Assembly (NCBI RefSeq): GCF_016859125.1
Contig: NZ_CP069338.1
Coordinates: 1,612,001 to 1,676,000 of the forward strand
Length of the DNA stretch: 64,000 bases
Direction: 5' to 3'
DNA from: Archangium violaceum
GTDB taxonomy: Bacteria > Myxococcota > Myxococcia > Myxococcales > Myxococcaceae
The translations under genes were made by a program, and so were the position numbers. The first letter of the stretch is position 1; every line of letters starts with the position of its first letter. Below the pieces are notes generated by a model, which saw only the letters and a list, made by a program, of their open reading frames with translations, made no database searches and was not told the origin of the DNA. Of the stretch, positions 26,563 to 37,516 are shown one piece after another.

Positions 26563-28021
26563 TTTCTACATCATCATAGACGTAGACTTCCTCCCGAGAA
26601 TTCAGGTCATCAGATTTTTCAACGATGAACTCCTCCTTGTCACGAATGACATAGAAGAGCGGAGGCGCGGGCAGGTGTGCCGCCAAGTATTCCATCAATG
26701 CGAGTGAATGGTAATGATAGACGAGTGGTTTGCCCGGCAGGCTCACACCCGCCTCCTGGGCCTCCTTCCACCACATCAACTCGGTGGCGGCCTTCACCTG
26801 GTCGTCCGTGAGGTCGAACTCCTTGGCCCAGGCCTCGTTGTTCTTCTTCACGTCCGCCCATTCGACAGCCCAGAATGACTTGTTGCGCGTGATGCTGGAG
26901 CGCAGGAACTGGCGCTGGGTGTCATTGAGCTCGTTGAAGGCCTTCTTGACCTGCTCCGGCTTGATGAGCGCCGAGGAGTTGTAGGCCAGCGGCTCCAGCT
27001 CCTTGGGCAGCCCCGTGATCTCACACAGCGGATCATCGTCCGCGTCACTCTCGAAGAGGTGCCACTGGGACAGGTCCTCCTTGTCGATGACGTTCTCCTC
27101 GGAGAACACCTCCAGGTGCACCATGCCGGTGCCGGCCTTCACCTCGCCCACCAGCCCGATGCACTCGCCCGCCACCACCGGATAGTCGAGCTTCGAGCAG
27201 CCCCCCTTCTCGAGCGCCTGGACCTGGGTGGCGAACGCGGGGACCTCGACGAGCTGGTTCGCCTGCGAGCGGACCCACCCCACCCGCCCATCTCCCGGAT
27301 TCTTGATCTTGCTGTACCCCTTCTTGGCGAGCGACTCCTCCGCCTCCGTCGGAGCCAGCACCTCCACGATCGTTCCCATGCCCAGAAAGCTCAGGGGACC
27401 CCCTCGGACCAGCGAGGAACCACTCTTCTTGGGCGGGCCCCAGAAGGTGAGGCCGGGTGACTTCTTCGTGGGCTCGTCCCGCGCGATGGCAACCCGTGCG
27501 AACTTCCGAGACGGTCCGCTGGCATCCGCCTCCGGCGCGGGTCCCAGGAAGGGCGCGAAGCTCTTGAGCCAGGGAATGTTCTGCGTCGAGGCCTCGGGCA
27601 GGTACAGGTGGATGTACAGCGAGTAGAGCTTCACGTCCCGGAAGGTCCACTTCGTCGGGTCCTTCTCCGTCAGGCTCTTCTTGTCGAGCACCTTCAGGTC
27701 GTGCTGGATGAGCACGAACTGCGGCCCTCCGAGCGGGTACTCCTTGGGCTTCTTCGCCGGCTCCCCGCCCTTCATCCGCAGGCGCGCGGCGACAATGCGT
27801 CCCGGCGCCATCGCTCGCACCGGAGTGTTGAGCTGCCCCGTCAGGTGGATGCCATTGTGCCACGTCTGGCTGAGCCCGAGGGGGTACCAGCCTCCCTCAC
27901 CCTCCTCGTTGCTCTTGTAGAGCGCGGCGAGGGCGGCCCGGTCCGCCTCGTTCTTCGGGTTGAAGATGTCCTTGTCCTGTCTGCCCAACGGAAGACCGAG
28001 CCGGACGAGCTTGTGCGCAAT
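26563..28021 (-). pseudogene. T6SS effector gene, 5' part (M23-like peptidase domain), interrupted by the IS
   Basis: The frame starts just after VgrG. The best ribosome site (gaggggggaattcc) points to an unusual ATT start at 28021 (I/M-AHKLVRLGLPLGRQDKD); the next possible start is TTG 27988. TWHNGIHLTGQLNTPVRAMAPG and LYSLYIHLY resemble the HxxxD and HxH strands of LytM/M23 endopeptidases, partly degenerate. An SH3-like stretch follows (GRVGWVRSQANQLVEVP), then KSFWAVEWADVKKNNEAWAKE. The native frame ends at ...VYDDVE at the IS edge, and beyond it reads into IS sequence. Removing the IS and one TTT rejoins it in frame with 24139-25241. Confidence 0.82.
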
Positions 28022-28033
28022 GGAATTCCCCCC

Positions 28034-30505
28034 TCACCTCTTCTCCGGGAAGGTCAGCTTGACCTTGCCCGGCTTCACGTCGTCCACCTGCACCTTACCG
28101 GTGGCGTCCATCTTGCCCTTGCGCGTGGACCCATCCGAGAGCTTCAGCTCGAACTCCTTGCCCTCGAGGGACTCGCCCCCCGTCGACAGCGTCTGGAACA
28201 CCACGCTGCTCTTGGGCGTGGCCTTGTCGAGCTTCTGGATGTCCGCCTTCTTCCCGGAGCCGCTCTTGAGTGAGCCCGCGGGCTCCAGCTTCACCTTCGA
28301 GCCCTTCGCCTTGAAGTTCGAGCTGTCGATCGTCAGCGTCTTCGCGAAGAGCTTGACGCTGCCGGACTTCTCCATCTGGAGGATCAGGTTGCCTCCCACC
28401 ACCAGGGAGAACTTGTCCGCCTTCAGCTCGAAGGCCTTGGCCAGCCACGCCGTGGCGTCCTTGATGTCGAGGACCGTCTCGCCCTTGATGTCGTGTGTCT
28501 CGTCCTTGCCCGTCACGAGCGACAGGCCGCCTTCGATCTCCGTCTGGAAATCGCGGCCGACCTTCGTCTCCTTGTCCTTGGCGACCATTTCCTGGCGGCT
28601 ACCCTCGACGTACTCGGTGTAGGCGGCGGCCACCTGGGTGGACTTGAGCCCGCCCACCGCTTCGTTGAGGGCCAGGGCCACGTTGATGGCATACCCCGCG
28701 CCGACGGTGAGCGCCCTGGCGGCCCCCACCGACTCCGAGGCCGCCTGCGAGATGGAGGCCGTGACGTTCTTCGCCACGCTGATGGACTGGTTGCCTTCCA
28801 CCGACTCCGAGTGACTGCCCGACGTGGACGTGGAGCGGTTGCCTCGCACCTGGAGCGTCTGGTTGCCCTCCACCCGGCTGTCGTCATCCAGCAACACGGA
28901 GAGCTTCTGGTTGCCCTCCACCGTGCGCTGGCGGTCCTTCTTCACCAGGAGGTCCTCGTTGGCCTTCACCTCCTGGGCCTTGTCGTTCTCGGTGACGAGG
29001 TCCTCGTCCTTCTGTCCATGGACGAAGATTTCTTCCTCGCCCGCCGCGTCCTCGATGCGGAACTCGTTGAAGCCATCACTGCCCAGGCTGGAGGCGCTCT
29101 TGAGCGTGGACTTCGTCTTGTCGTCCGGCAGCGCGTAGGGCGTCGGGTTGCCTCCGTTGTACACCGTGCCCGCGATGAGGGGCCTGTCCGGGTTGCCCTC
29201 GAGGAAGCGCACCACCACCTCCTGCCCGATGCGCGGCAGGTACAGCGCGCCCCACGCCAGTCCGCCCCAGGTCTGGCCTACCCGTACCCAGCACGACGCC
29301 TTGTCGTCCCGCTGGCCCTCCCGGTCCCAGTGGAACTGCACCTTGATGCGCCCGTGCTCGTCCGTGTGGATTTCCTCTCCCGAGGGCCCCACCACCGTGG
29401 CCGTCTGCACGCCCGCGATGGAGGGCATGGGCGTCAGGCGCCTCGGCCGGTACGGAACCCTGGCCGGCATGCACCGGAAGTGGTTGCGGTACAGGCCGCC
29501 TAGCGCCTCCCGGCCACCCGGCGTTTCCGGCTGCGCCCCCATGTGACGCACTTCCACCACCGTGTACTCGCCCGCGTTCGTGCCGTCGTCCTCCACCTCG
29601 AACCGGTAGCCCGCCGTCAGCCGCGGCGCCACGCTCTCCCCCTGCAGCGTGCGCGCCGCCTGCACCGCCTCCTCCAGACGCACCCTGGCCGTCTGCTTGC
29701 CCACGCCCGGAGTCACGTACTCGCCCGGATAGTCGTAGACCTCCAGCCCGCTCAGCCCCTCGTCACTGTTGGATCTGCCCGAGACATCCAGCGCCGGCTT
29801 CTCGAAGTCGAAGTCCTTCAGGTGCACCCTGCCGGGACGCAGCCGGTACGCCCGCTCCAGTGAGACGAGGTACTCGCCCTCCGCCACCCGGCCATCGTTG
29901 TCGCGCAGGGACAACGTCGCGCCACCCGGCAACGGCTCGTGCACCGTGGGCTTGTCGCCCACCACCAACGTGTGCCCGTCCTCGGTGTGCTCGAAGAAGT
30001 AGAACAGGCCCTCCCACTCCATCAGCCGGCTGATGAAGGCGAAGTCCGTCTCCCGGTATTGGGTGCAGTACTCGCGCGTCTCGTAGCTGCCGCTCAGGGC
30101 CCAGCGGGCCTTCACCCCGGCCTCGCCCAGCACCGCCTTGATGATGTCCGGTACGCTCTTGCCCTGAAAGATGCGGCTCCTGGCCACACGCTTGAGCCAC
30201 CACAACCCGGGAACCATCCACAACCGGTAGCGCTCATGTCCGCCGCGCGAGCCCAGCGCCTCCACCGCGCACACACGGCCATGCACGTACCGGGGACTGG
30301 CTCCAGGCACCTCCAGCGTCAGCAAGGCTTGCGTGCCCAGCACGTCCGCCGTCTCCAACGGCTCCGCGCCCGCATGATGGAACTCCACCTGGAACTCATA
30401 CAAGCGGCTGAGCCCTTCGGTCCCCGCGAAGCGGCCAACGACCAGCTCCCCGGCTCCGTATTGCCCAGCCTTCAGCGAAAACGCTGATGACCCTGGACCC
30501 GACAT
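28034..30505 (-). CDS. vgrG: VgrG, type VI secretion spike protein
   Basis: ATG 30505 follows a strong ribosome site (ggggggagtcaac). The 823-residue protein has the gp27-like part (SRLYEFQVEFHHAGAEPL; YRETDFAFISRLMEWEGLFYFFEH), then the gp5-like OB fold and spike (GRIKVQFHWDREG, CWVRVGQTWGG, YLPRIGQEVVVRFLEGNPDRPLIAG, NPTPYALPDDKTK). Next come beta-prism repeats with VEGNQ units and a C-terminal extension (about 730-823, LSTGGESLEGKEFELKLSDGS) that may bind cargo. It pierces target cells carrying the effector encoded 12 bases downstream. No sheath or baseplate genes are in this window, so the machine is encoded elsewhere. Confidence 0.95.
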   Translation of the reverse strand: MSGPGSSAFSLKAGQYGAGELVVGRFAGTEGLSRLYEFQVEFHHAGAEPLETADVLGTQALLTLEVPGASPRYVHGRVCAVEALGSRGGHERYRLWMVPGLWWLKRVARSRIFQGKSVPDIIKAVLGEAGVKARWALSGSYETREYCTQYRETDFAFISRLMEWEGLFYFFEHTEDGHTLVVGDKPTVHEPLPGGATLSLRDNDGRVAEGEYLVSLERAYRLRPGRVHLKDFDFEKPALDVSGRSNSDEGLSGLEVYDYPGEYVTPGVGKQTARVRLEEAVQAARTLQGESVAPRLTAGYRFEVEDDGTNAGEYTVVEVRHMGAQPETPGGREALGGLYRNHFRCMPARVPYRPRRLTPMPSIAGVQTATVVGPSGEEIHTDEHGRIKVQFHWDREGQRDDKASCWVRVGQTWGGLAWGALYLPRIGQEVVVRFLEGNPDRPLIAGTVYNGGNPTPYALPDDKTKSTLKSASSLGSDGFNEFRIEDAAGEEEIFVHGQKDEDLVTENDKAQEVKANEDLLVKKDRQRTVEGNQKLSVLLDDDSRVEGNQTLQVRGNRSTSTSGSHSESVEGNQSISVAKNVTASISQAASESVGAARALTVGAGYAINVALALNEAVGGLKSTQVAAAYTEYVEGSRQEMVAKDKETKVGRDFQTEIEGGLSLVTGKDETHDIKGETVLDIKDATAWLAKAFELKADKFSLVVGGNLILQMEKSGSVKLFAKTLTIDSSNFKAKGSKVKLEPAGSLKSGSGKKADIQKLDKATPKSSVVFQTLSTGGESLEGKEFELKLSDGSTRKGKMDATGKVQVDDVKPGKVKLTFPEKR

Positions 30506-30683
30506 GTTGACTCCCCCCCTCGACAACACCGGACGCGCACGTGCCGTCACGGCCCGTTCAATCTACCGGGCGCATCTGACCCACGCACCCCTCTTTCCCC
30601 TGAAAATGTCGAGAGGGAGGGGGCTCAAACAGGATCAGCAGGGAAAGCGAGACAACGAGAGGGCTCCGCGGCCCGACATGGGC

Positions 30684-31982
30684 TCACGCCCGCGAGTGGT
30701 CCTGCTCGTAGCGCTGCATCAAGGGCGTCACCGAGATGCCGTGCACCACGATGGACACGGCCACCACGGTGAGCACGAGCGGCACGAGCTGGTGCGCCAT
30801 CGACTCCTCCACCCCGTGGTTGAGGGCGAAGAAGAGGTAGTAGAGCGAGCCGATCCCTCGGATGCCGAACCAGCTCATCATCCAGCGCTGGGGGCGTGAG
30901 GTGCGCGTTCCGAGCAACGAGAGGAGCACGGCGGCGGGGCGGATGCCCAGCAGGAGCAGCGGCGTGAACCAGAGCGCCTCGGAAGACAACGGCAGACCCG
31001 CGAGCAGGATGCCGAGGAGCAGCACGAGCCCCACCTCGGTGATGCGCTCGAGCTGCTCGTTGAAGTCCAGCACCGCGTGGGCCATGTAGGCCGGAGCGTG
31101 CTCCGGATCCGTCGCCGCCTCGTGCTTGTGGCGTGCGTGAGCGCTCTTCTCCACGAGCTCCGGTGGCTTTCCCAGGTTCGACTTCTTCTCGATGCGCCGC
31201 AGCGCGAACCCGGCGGCGAACACCGCGAGGAAGCCATAGGCGTGGAGGAGCAACGCCACCCCATAGGACAGCGCGATGAGCCCCAGCGCGAGGAAGTCAT
31301 CGAGCCCCACGGCCTCACGGTGGGTGCGCCGAAGATAGAGGATGATCCGTCCGATGGCGCCTCCCAGCAGCGTGCCCACGCCGAGCCCCGCCACCACCGC
31401 CCACACCAGGTCCACCGCCACCCAACGCCACAACCCCTCGCCCAGGGGGTGCAACCCGAGCAACCCCAACCCGAGCATCACGAAGGGAAAGGCGGTGCCG
31501 TCATTGAGGCCCGCCTCTCCCGTGAGCCCGAAGCGCAGGGTCTCGCTCTGGAAGGGGCTCTCCACCTGCACGTCCGAGGCGAGCACCGGATCCGTCGGGG
31601 CGAGCACCGCGCCCAGGAGCACGGCCGCGCCCAGGGGCAGGCCCATCAACCAGACGCCCGCGGCGGTCACGAACCCGATGGTGAGCACCATCGTCAAGGA
31701 GGCGAGCCGCACGGCGATGCGCCACTCCGGTGCCCTCAGCGGCGCCCGCAGCTTCAGACCCGCGGTGAAGAGCGAGATGAGGACCGCGATCTCCGTGAGG
31801 TGCTCGAGCAGCTTCGCTTTCGCGTAGGGGTCCAGCCGGTCCAGGCCCAGACGACCCACGGTGAAGCCCACCACCAGGTAGAGCATCGAGGTGGACAGGG
31901 GCAGGCGCTTGAGCACCGAGCCCCCGAGCGCCATGGCGATGAGCAGCGCCCCGACAATGATGAACCAGCTCACATCGTGCAT
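30684..31982 (-). CDS. CPA1-type cation:proton antiporter
   Basis: The 432-residue membrane protein has 11-12 hydrophobic segments starting WFIIVGALLIAMALGGSVL. It has the family core VLLGAVLAPTDPVLASDV (TDP motif) and GEAGLNDGTAFPFVMLGLGL (the conserved ND in helix 5). A cytoplasmic charged loop (EKKSNLGKPPELVEKSAHARHKH) and the WFGIRGIGSLYYL segment follow. It exchanges Na+ or K+ for H+ across the inner membrane. It is a separate transcription unit, 16 bases after the PilZ-Hsp70 gene on the same strand, possibly co-transcribed with it. Confidence 0.92.
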   Translation of the reverse strand: MHDVSWFIIVGALLIAMALGGSVLKRLPLSTSMLYLVVGFTVGRLGLDRLDPYAKAKLLEHLTEIAVLISLFTAGLKLRAPLRAPEWRIAVRLASLTMVLTIGFVTAAGVWLMGLPLGAAVLLGAVLAPTDPVLASDVQVESPFQSETLRFGLTGEAGLNDGTAFPFVMLGLGLLGLHPLGEGLWRWVAVDLVWAVVAGLGVGTLLGGAIGRIILYLRRTHREAVGLDDFLALGLIALSYGVALLLHAYGFLAVFAAGFALRRIEKKSNLGKPPELVEKSAHARHKHEAATDPEHAPAYMAHAVLDFNEQLERITEVGLVLLLGILLAGLPLSSEALWFTPLLLLGIRPAAVLLSLLGTRTSRPQRWMMSWFGIRGIGSLYYLFFALNHGVEESMAHQLVPLVLTVVAVSIVVHGISVTPLMQRYEQDHSRA

Positions 31983-31998
31983 GAGGCCGGTGCCCCCG

Positions 31999-34704
31999 CT
32001 ACGCCTTGCCCACCACCTTCTTCAGGAAGCCCCAGAAGCGACCCGAGCGCTCCTTCAGATCCTGACCTCGCCGCTCCTCCGCCGCCCGTGCCGCGTCCGA
32101 CGCCACGCCCAATCGCTGCCGCAGTTCCTCCGGCGTGTAGCGCGTCGCCAACGTCGCCTTCATCTCCTTGCGCGTCGAGTACTCCTGCGCGTTCACGTGC
32201 AGCACGCACTCCGAGTCCAGCCGCAGCGTCACCGCCACCCGCACCGAGCCCTTCGGGCCCTTGGGCAGGCCCTCCAGCCGCACCGTGCCCAGGTACTCGT
32301 TCGCCGAGATGTGCGTGTCCTCGCCCTGGAAGATGGACAGCTCCATCACCTCTTCGTTGTCCCGCGTCGTGGAGATGGCGAACGAGCGCTGCGCTGGCAA
32401 CGGCGTGTTGCGCTCGATGACGCGCGTGAACGCGCCTCCGGGCATCGCCACGCCGATCGTCATGGGCAGCACGTCGATGAGCACCACGCTGCTCACCTTG
32501 TCCACCGCGTTCGAATACAGCGCCGCGCCCAGCGCCACCGCCTCGTCCGTGTTCACGCCCGCGTGTGGCGGCTTGCCGAACACTTCCTTGAGCTTCTCGC
32601 GTACCAGCGGCATGCGGCTCTGTCCGCCCACCAGGAGGATGTCGTCGATCTCCCCCGGCCGCATCTTCGCGTCCAGCAGCACGTCGCGCACCACGTCCAG
32701 CGTGCGCATCACCATCGGCAGGCACGCCTTCTCCATATCCGCGCGTGTCAGCGTGACGTGCATGTCTCGCGGCTGCCCCGTCTCGTCCATCATCAGCATC
32801 GGGATGTGGACGTCGTAGGAGCTGGCCTCCGAGAGCGCCACCTTCGCCCGCTCGGCCGCGTCCGTCACCCGCGACAGCGCGATGCGGTCTCCCTGGAAGG
32901 ACACCTTCTCCTGCTGCTGGAAGCGCTCCAACAACAGGTCCACCAGCACGTTGTCGAAGTCCATGCCGCCCAGGAAGATGTCGCCTCCCGTGGCCAGCAC
33001 CTCGAACACGTTCTTGTCGATGCGCAGGATGGTCGCGTCGAAGGTGCCACCGCCCAGGTCGTAGACGAGCACCTTCCGGGTCACCTCGCGGTTGAGCCCG
33101 TAGGCCAGCGCCGCCGAGGTGGGCTCGTTGAGGATGCGCTCCACCTTCAGCCCCGCCATCCACCCCGCCCGGCGCACCGCCTCGCGCTGCGGCTCCGAGT
33201 AGTACGCCGGCACCGTCACCACCGCGCGCTCCACCTTCTGCCCGAGGTGCTGCTCCGCCAACTCCTTGCACTCGCGCAGGATGATGCCCTGCACCTCTTC
33301 CAGCGACAGCACCTTGTCGCCCATCCGCACCGCCGCCCGGCCTCGCGCGTCGGGGACGATCTCGTAGTGGAAGCGCTCGCGGACCTGGTTCACCACCGCG
33401 CTGTCGAAGGGACGGCCCACCAGGCGCTTCGCGCCGTAGATGGTCTGCTCCGGGCGCAGCAGCACCTGGCTCTTCGCGCGGTGGCTCACCAGCAGCTTGC
33501 CCTGCGAGGAGAGCGACACCACCGAGGGGATGGTGTTGTAGCCCTCACGCGAGCGCAGCACCATGGGCTTGTTGTTCATCACCACCGCCACGCACGAGTT
33601 GGTGGTGCCCAGGTCGATGCCAATCACCGGGCCCTTGCTCTCGATGTTCGCGGGCGGCGTGAGGAAGACGGTGCTCACCTGCCCAGGAGAGCTCTTGGGC
33701 TCGGAAGCGAGCGGGGCCGCCGGCTTCGCGGCCACGGGCGCGGGCGTGCCCACCTGGGACTGCGCCGGGGCGATGGGCGCGGCCGGAGTCACGGGCCGGG
33801 CCGCGGGGGGTGGTGGAGCCGGCTTCCTCGCGACGGGCCTGTTGAGCTTGCCCGCCACCGGCCGCGCGAACTCGAGCGGCTCGTCATCATCGGACGACTC
33901 CAGCTCGAACTCCACCGCGCTCCCGCGATGGACGGAGGCCGCCGGCTTCGGGACGGCGGGCGTGGCCGCCGCCGAGAGGTCCGCCAGGTCGAACTCCTGC
34001 ATGCTCCCGGACGGGCGTGGCTTCGCGGCGGGTGGGGCCTCGACCCTCGGGCTCGCGGGCGGAGGCGTGCTGGCGATGAGCTCGTCGAGCGGGATGTCGA
34101 CGGCGGTGATCGGCGGAGGAGGAGGCGGAGCCAGGGGCTCGCTCGGGCGGGCCACGGGGACGGGCCGCGCGACGGGCATGCCGGGGGACACCGGCGACAC
34201 CGAGGGAACCGCCCGCACCGGAGGCACCACCGGGGCGACCGGCGCCGCTGCGAGCGGCCTCACGGTGGCCACCGGCACGGCGGCAACCGGGGGCGGCGTG
34301 TTCGCGGGCATCGTGGGAATCGCCGCGGGCGTCGCGCCCTTGCGCTGCAACATCCGCTCGACGAGCGCCTGCGAGGGCGCGTCCAGCTCCGTGAACTGGA
34401 TGCCCATGCCGGGAGGGCCGGACAGATCCTCGGGAGGCCGCACCCAGCGCACGATGGCCGCGCCCCGCATCACCCGCAGGCCGTCGGCGATGCGCACCTC
34501 GAACTTCACGGGCGTCCCCACCGGTTGCGGCTCGCGTGAACGGATGAACATGCCCCCAGGGCTGATGTTGACGGCGAACTCCTCGACGAAGCTGCCTATG
34601 TCCGTGTGCTTGAGCTTTACCAGCAGGCCCACGGCCTTGCGTTCCGTGGTGCGCCGTCCCTGATCCATGTTTCTGACTGTCGCGGGTCCCACTGTCCCGC
34701 TCAA
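31999..34704 (-). CDS. PilZ-Hsp70 (DnaK-like) fusion protein
   Basis: I chose TTG 34704 because AAGGAGGAGAGAAAGAC lies just upstream; ATG 34668 is the alternative. The 901-residue product has three parts. Residues about 13-115 form a PilZ domain of the myxobacterial type (RRTTERKAVGLLVKLKH; EEFAVNISPGGMFIRS). A Pro/Ala-rich linker runs to about 355. An Hsp70 module follows with GIDLGTTNSCVAVV (about 363), VYDLGGGTFDATIL (about 548) and LVGGQSRMPLV (about 688), but it lacks a long DnaK C-terminal lid. Hsp70 would use ATP to bind unfolded peptides. The PilZ part may bind cyclic-di-GMP or simply proteins; the RxxxR...N-SxGG elements are only partly visible. Confidence 0.9.
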   Translation of the reverse strand: MSGTVGPATVRNMDQGRRTTERKAVGLLVKLKHTDIGSFVEEFAVNISPGGMFIRSREPQPVGTPVKFEVRIADGLRVMRGAAIVRWVRPPEDLSGPPGMGIQFTELDAPSQALVERMLQRKGATPAAIPTMPANTPPPVAAVPVATVRPLAAAPVAPVVPPVRAVPSVSPVSPGMPVARPVPVARPSEPLAPPPPPPITAVDIPLDELIASTPPPASPRVEAPPAAKPRPSGSMQEFDLADLSAAATPAVPKPAASVHRGSAVEFELESSDDDEPLEFARPVAGKLNRPVARKPAPPPPAARPVTPAAPIAPAQSQVGTPAPVAAKPAAPLASEPKSSPGQVSTVFLTPPANIESKGPVIGIDLGTTNSCVAVVMNNKPMVLRSREGYNTIPSVVSLSSQGKLLVSHRAKSQVLLRPEQTIYGAKRLVGRPFDSAVVNQVRERFHYEIVPDARGRAAVRMGDKVLSLEEVQGIILRECKELAEQHLGQKVERAVVTVPAYYSEPQREAVRRAGWMAGLKVERILNEPTSAALAYGLNREVTRKVLVYDLGGGTFDATILRIDKNVFEVLATGGDIFLGGMDFDNVLVDLLLERFQQQEKVSFQGDRIALSRVTDAAERAKVALSEASSYDVHIPMLMMDETGQPRDMHVTLTRADMEKACLPMVMRTLDVVRDVLLDAKMRPGEIDDILLVGGQSRMPLVREKLKEVFGKPPHAGVNTDEAVALGAALYSNAVDKVSSVVLIDVLPMTIGVAMPGGAFTRVIERNTPLPAQRSFAISTTRDNEEVMELSIFQGEDTHISANEYLGTVRLEGLPKGPKGSVRVAVTLRLDSECVLHVNAQEYSTRKEMKATLATRYTPEELRQRLGVASDAARAAEERRGQDLKERSGRFWGFLKKVVGKA

Positions 34705-34847
34705 GTCTTTCTCTCCTCCTTCGCCTGCCTGCCCGCCGCTCACACGATACAGGTGCACACATGAGCGACCCCGGTAGGCCTCGCCCCGCGAAACCCTTTA
34801 AGTTCTTCGCGCTTTTTGGGAAATCGCAGGGGCCTCGGACTGGAAGT

Positions 34848-36203
34848 TCACGGAGTCAGCAGACGCAGGAATGCATCCTGGTCCCAGGCGTTCCCCGCCG
34901 CCGCGCCGCCGTGCCGCTGGTAGCCCGCGAGGGTGACGCCCTGGCCGGGGACGACCCCCAACGCGGTCCCCGTCACCGGACAGTCCCCCTCGGGGCACTC
35001 ACCGGGTGACAACAGGCGCTGCTCGCGCTGTGTCCCCTCGGGGGCGTACGCGCTCAACGTGCCACCACAGAGGGCCACGACCTGGCCCGCGTCGTCCACC
35101 GCCACCACGGGAGGAGCCGACGCGGCGCCACACTCGAGCGGCCGTGCCCAGCGCTCGGCGCCGTCCGGGTCCGCCGCGATGACGAAGGCTCCCGGACCGG
35201 AGAGACTCGTGTCGCCCCACGGCAGGGTGTCGCGGAACCCGCCCACCAGCACCGCGCCCCCGTCCGGATCCAGCTTCAGACCGGTGACGTGGCCGTCCAC
35301 GCCGCGCCACTCCCTGCCCCACGCGAGGCTCCCGTCCCTCTCGAAGGCGAGGAGCACCAGTCCCTGCCCTCCATCGGACCCGAAGGCGCGGCCATCCACC
35401 GTGAGCGGTCCCACGAGGCGTCCGGCGAGCAGCGTCCGGCCGGAGGGAGCGAGCGCCACCGCGTGAAGCTCCGTCCCCTCGGCCACCAGCTCCAGCTGCC
35501 GCGTCCAGACGAAGGCCCCCTGAGCGTCATGATGGGCGAGCACCGGGACATGGCCCTCCGGCGTCCACTCCTCGGCCACGACGAGCACTCCCCCCTCCCC
35601 GTCCGCCGCCATCCCGTACACCTTCTGGCCCACGCGCCGCTGCCAGAGGGGTTCGCCCTCGCCGGAGAACTTCACCACGAAGCCATCGGTGGCCGCGCCC
35701 AGACCGAAGTCCAGCGGGTACAGGAAGGCATTGCCGGAAAGGAAGACATCGCCCGAGGGCGAGGCCGCCACGCCCGGCGAGGCCACGCGCATCCGCGAGA
35801 AATCACGGACCCACCGCTCCGTCCCGTCCGGGCCATACTTCGCCACCGAGAGGCCGCGCCTCTGGCCGGGCACGGAGTCGCGCTCGTCATCCTCGCGAGG
35901 CGTGGAGAGCCACACCACGGAGATATTGCCCGAGCCATCCACGGCGAGCCCCGTGCCGGAGTCGTCCTGCGGCCCTCCGAACCGGTGGAACCAGGAGCGC
36001 CCCCCGGGCCCAGGCTCCACCTCGGGAGGAGGGCTGGAGGGCGTCGCGTCCACCGGCCCGGTCGTCTCACCCGGGGGAAGGTCGGCGGGTGGGGACTCCG
36101 GCGAGCGCGGGTCGGCGCCACACCCGGCGGCCAGCGCCAGCAGCGCGGCGGGCACGAGCCCCTTCCACAGACGGTTGGTGTGTACTCCTGAATCCTGGTG
36201 CAT
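34848..36203 (-). CDS. lipoprotein with beta-propeller-like repeats
   Basis: ATG 36203 follows ggggagaacg. The 451-residue protein has a lipobox (VPAALLALAAGCGADP) and then a Pro-rich spacer. Repeats of the type GxVxVxGxF...G...WxR follow (WFHRFGGPQDDSGTGLAVD; ERWVRDFSRMRVASPGVA; WQRRVGQKVYGMAADGEG; AWGREWRGVDGHVTGLKLD), as in myxobacterial propeller-like surface proteins. It should be anchored in the outer membrane. No enzymatic motif is visible. It is divergent from the MoxR operon. Confidence 0.75.
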   Translation of the reverse strand: MHQDSGVHTNRLWKGLVPAALLALAAGCGADPRSPESPPADLPPGETTGPVDATPSSPPPEVEPGPGGRSWFHRFGGPQDDSGTGLAVDGSGNISVVWLSTPREDDERDSVPGQRRGLSVAKYGPDGTERWVRDFSRMRVASPGVAASPSGDVFLSGNAFLYPLDFGLGAATDGFVVKFSGEGEPLWQRRVGQKVYGMAADGEGGVLVVAEEWTPEGHVPVLAHHDAQGAFVWTRQLELVAEGTELHAVALAPSGRTLLAGRLVGPLTVDGRAFGSDGGQGLVLLAFERDGSLAWGREWRGVDGHVTGLKLDPDGGAVLVGGFRDTLPWGDTSLSGPGAFVIAADPDGAERWARPLECGAASAPPVVAVDDAGQVVALCGGTLSAYAPEGTQREQRLLSPGECPEGDCPVTGTALGVVPGQGVTLAGYQRHGGAAAGNAWDQDAFLRLLTP

Positions 36204-36475
36204 GCGTTCTCCCCACCGTCGCTTCCGGCCCGAGCAGCCCGGAGACACGAACCGGGGGAAGGTAATGGGGTCATTCCCACCGGCATCCCCCCGCTCGTGG
36301 GGTGGTTCGAACCCCCCCGGAGGGCAGGGGGACGGCCTCGGGCGTCGGAGGGCGGGTGAACGTCCGGTGGCAGGAATACGAGGACGCCGGAACGGTTGGC
36401 ACCCCACGTTCGAGCCGCGCCCCCCTCGCGAACCCCTTGGACCGCGCGCCGCCCGCGATTAAGAGAACGCTTCTC

Positions 36476-37507
<1,032 letters not shown>

Positions 37508-37516
37508 CGCTCGCGC

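Noticed and set aside
31891-34539. 882-codon plus-strand frame opposite PilZ-Hsp70
   Set aside because: Composition (runs of His, Arg, Leu) is typical of antisense in GC-rich genes; the minus strand has clear Hsp70 motifs.
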